Shown here: positions 62,319 through 64,000 of the stretch, piece after piece
Position numbering within the stretch: position 1 is the first letter of the stretch
Layout: each line of letters opens with the position of its first letter
The notes under the pieces: generated by a model
Databases searched by the model: none
Seen by the model: only the letters and a program-made list of their open reading frames with translations
Told to the model about the DNA's origin: nothing
Position numbers and translations under genes: made by a program
Source of the DNA: Myroides pelagicus
Lineage (GTDB): Bacteria; Bacteroidota; Bacteroidia; Flavobacteriales; Flavobacteriaceae
DNA length: 64,000 nucleotides
Assembly: GCF_009711055.1 (NCBI RefSeq)
Contig: NZ_WMJY01000002.1
Location: 124,001-188,000 of the forward strand
Direction: 5' to 3'

Positions 62319-64000
62319 TTATAGTTTATGATTGGTTAGAAAAGATGGATTATTTTCTGGTTTTAAACAAGTAGAATTTGTACATAAGTAGTATTGACTA
62401 TTTACTGTTTGGTTTATTGTATATTTACTTAAATAAGGTATTGATGATTCTGTTTGAACCGGAAAGATAAAAGAATGGGTAATATTCTCTTTTCTCAGGT
62501 TTAAAGATAGTTCTAAAGCATCATTAGCAACAATGGTTAACTCTTGTGGGTGTTCAATGTATAGATTTGCCAATAGCCAATGTGAATAAGCCGAAGGATA
62601 GTCAACTTGAGAACACATCGTACCGTTCATAGTTTTTGCTAGTTTAGTGTAATAGTTATTTTCGAATAAAACACCTAGTTTTAATAGGTTGATACACATG
62701 ATTGCATTAGATGACGGGATTACATTGTCCTCTGTTTCAAAGATACGTGTTACATAAGCTTGTGTTTTTGCGTTTAAGAAGAAAAACATAGCGTTTTCAT
62801 CGAAGAAGTTGTCTAAGCAATAGTCTGTTTGTTGTTTTGCTATTCGTAAATAAGATTCTTCGGCCGTACACTCATAAAGCTGGATACAAGCTTGAATAAA
62901 AAATGCATAGTCATCAAAATATGCCTTAATAGGTGTTTTGTTTCCGTTTATAAAATTGTGATATAGCTCTTGCGTTTCGTTATCCATTAAGTGTATTTGG
63001 ATGAAACTGAACAATGTTTTTGCACGTGTGAGATAAGTTGGCTCACTTAGCGCTGTATAGCTATCAAGTAATCCAGTAATGTACATAGCATTCCAAGATA
63101 ATAGTGCTTTGTTGTCAATACGGGGGTGTTTTCTTTTTATTCGGTATGTCAATAATTCTTGTTCCCATTTTTGTTTGAGTTGGTGAATTTCATCAGTTGA
63201 CTTATTGTAATATTTAGCAATAGCTTCAATGGAGTTATTTTGGATTAGGACATATTTTTCGTCTTCCCAATATCCGAAGCTATTAATATTGTATAAAGTA
63301 GAGAAAATATCAAAATTAGTACTAATAATTGCTTCTAATTCATCAATGGTCCAAACGTAGAACTCTCCTTCTACTAATTGACCTTTTGCATTTAGGCTAT
63401 CAGCATCATAGGCTGAATAGTATCCCCCATAGTTGTTTTTCCAATTAGTTTCTATGAATTGAATAGTTTTTTCTATAACTTCTTTATATAGTGTATTTTG
63501 TGTTCGTTTGTATGCGTCTGCATAGACTTGCAGTAATTGTGCATTGTCATATAGCATTTTTTCAAAATGTGGGATATGCCAACGGTCGTCAACAGAATAT
63601 CTCGAAAAACCACCTTCTATAGTATCAAATAATCCTCCCCATGCCATTTTGGTTAAGGTGAGGTCTACGTATTCTAGTAGCGAGGTATCTTCTTTTAATA
63701 GGCCGTAATTTTGAAGGAATAGTAAATTTGTTGGCATCATGAACTTTGGAGTTCTGCTGTATCCACCATATTCCCAGTCAAAGCTTTTTTTCCATTTGTC
63801 TAATAATGGAGCAAAGTCAAAGTTGTTTTCTGTAACAAGACTAGGAGCAGCACTTAGTACAGATATTCCTTGGTGTAATTGTTCTGCATACTCTAAAGCA
63901 GTGTTTGGTTTAGATTGGTACAAGGCAGATAATTGAGTTAAAGCATCACACCACTTTTCTTTCGAAAAATAAGTACCTCCCCAGATTGGCCGACCGTCAG
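62319..64000 (-). CDS. DUF255 thioredoxin-domain protein (YyaL/SPATA20-like), N-terminus cut off
   Basis: The C-terminal ~560 residues of a DUF255 protein. The frame is open to the window edge, where it reads DGRPIWGGTYFSKEKW, the conserved end of the N-terminal thioredoxin-like domain; the Cys-containing part lies outside the window. The remainder is an (alpha/alpha)6 barrel of the N-acylglucosamine-2-epimerase type, with GGFSRYSVDDRWHIPHFEKMLYDNAQLL and SAYDADS typical of YyaL/SPATA20. An internal Met at 63923 is not the start, since homology continues upstream. Biochemical function is not established. It is probably cotranscribed with the MscS gene 2 bp downstream. Confidence 0.9.
   Translation of the reverse strand, partial: DGRPIWGGTYFSKEKWCDALTQLSALYQSKPNTALEYAEQLHQGISVLSAAPSLVTENNFDFAPLLDKWKKSFDWEYGGYSRTPKFMMPTNLLFLQNYGLLKEDTSLLEYVDLTLTKMAWGGLFDTIEGGFSRYSVDDRWHIPHFEKMLYDNAQLLQVYADAYKRTQNTLYKEVIEKTIQFIETNWKNNYGGYYSAYDADSLNAKGQLVEGEFYVWTIDELEAIISTNFDIFSTLYNINSFGYWEDEKYVLIQNNSIEAIAKYYNKSTDEIHQLKQKWEQELLTYRIKRKHPRIDNKALLSWNAMYITGLLDSYTALSEPTYLTRAKTLFSFIQIHLMDNETQELYHNFINGNKTPIKAYFDDYAFFIQACIQLYECTAEESYLRIAKQQTDYCLDNFFDENAMFFFLNAKTQAYVTRIFETEDNVIPSSNAIMCINLLKLGVLFENNYYTKLAKTMNGTMCSQVDYPSAYSHWLLANLYIEHPQELTIVANDALELSLNLRKENITHSFIFPVQTESSIPYLSKYTINQTVNSQYYLCTNSTCLKPENNPSFLTNHKL

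Noticed and set aside
1..64000. CRISPR array, transposase, integrase, toxin-antitoxin or phage-defence cluster
   Set aside because: No regularly spaced direct repeats and no recognisable mobile or defence proteins in any frame; all long frames match housekeeping or envelope families.

Overview
The window reads as chromosomal core sequence from an AT-rich Bacteroidota of the family Flavobacteriaceae. The support is a full-length SprA translocon gene of the type IX secretion system, a complete alternative complex III operon (actABCDEF), Bacteroidota families such as DUF3098 and DUF3078, leucine dehydrogenase, and many TAnnTTTG promoter boxes in place of the usual -10 hexamer. Myroides or a close relative is a reasonable guess, made from general impression of the proteins and not proven. 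No insertion sequence, prophage, CRISPR array, tRNA or rRNA was seen.

Layout. 1-6971 (minus strand): the start of penicillin-binding protein 1C (cut by the window edge), a giant thioester alpha-2-macroglobulin lipoprotein and tadA. 7047-10722 (plus): dxs and two envelope proteins. 10726-23467 (mostly minus): a PAP2-like membrane protein, rpoN, asnS, leucine dehydrogenase, pyrH-frr, patatin, an NlpC/P60-like hydrolase and ftsX-DUF3098-uppP-truB. Two plus genes, a thioredoxin-like protein and a DEDDh exonuclease, interrupt this stretch. 23641-26921: leuS, convergent with a SPOR protein. 27139-38379: one long respiratory operon, actABCDEF-coxB-coxA. 38450-50919: ruvB, queG, maeB, ruvA and sprA. 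51384-52929: gcvH, a VanZ-like gene and deoC. 53022-58109: a second respiratory assembly locus with cyoE, two subunit III genes, subunit IV, a cysteine-free thioredoxin-like protein, SCO, DUF420 and a small CxxC protein. 58184-64000: a TolC/adaptor pair, tsaB, an MscS channel and a DUF255 protein cut by the right edge.

How the genes fit together. ActA-F oxidises menaquinol and passes electrons to the aa3/caa3-type oxidase made by coxBA. The remaining oxidase subunits, heme O synthase and copper chaperone sit 15 kb away, so the terminal oxidase is supplied from two loci. PbpC with the macroglobulin is the known bacterial cell-wall repair and protease-trap pairing. SprA is the outer-membrane pore through which type IX substrates would leave.

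I found no convincing wholly new multi-gene system. The least explained parts are two intergenic segments with strong nested or tandem hairpins (20580-20646 and 51025-51089), an unusual terminator around the rpoN promoter, and low-complexity insertions in SprA and the macroglobulin.
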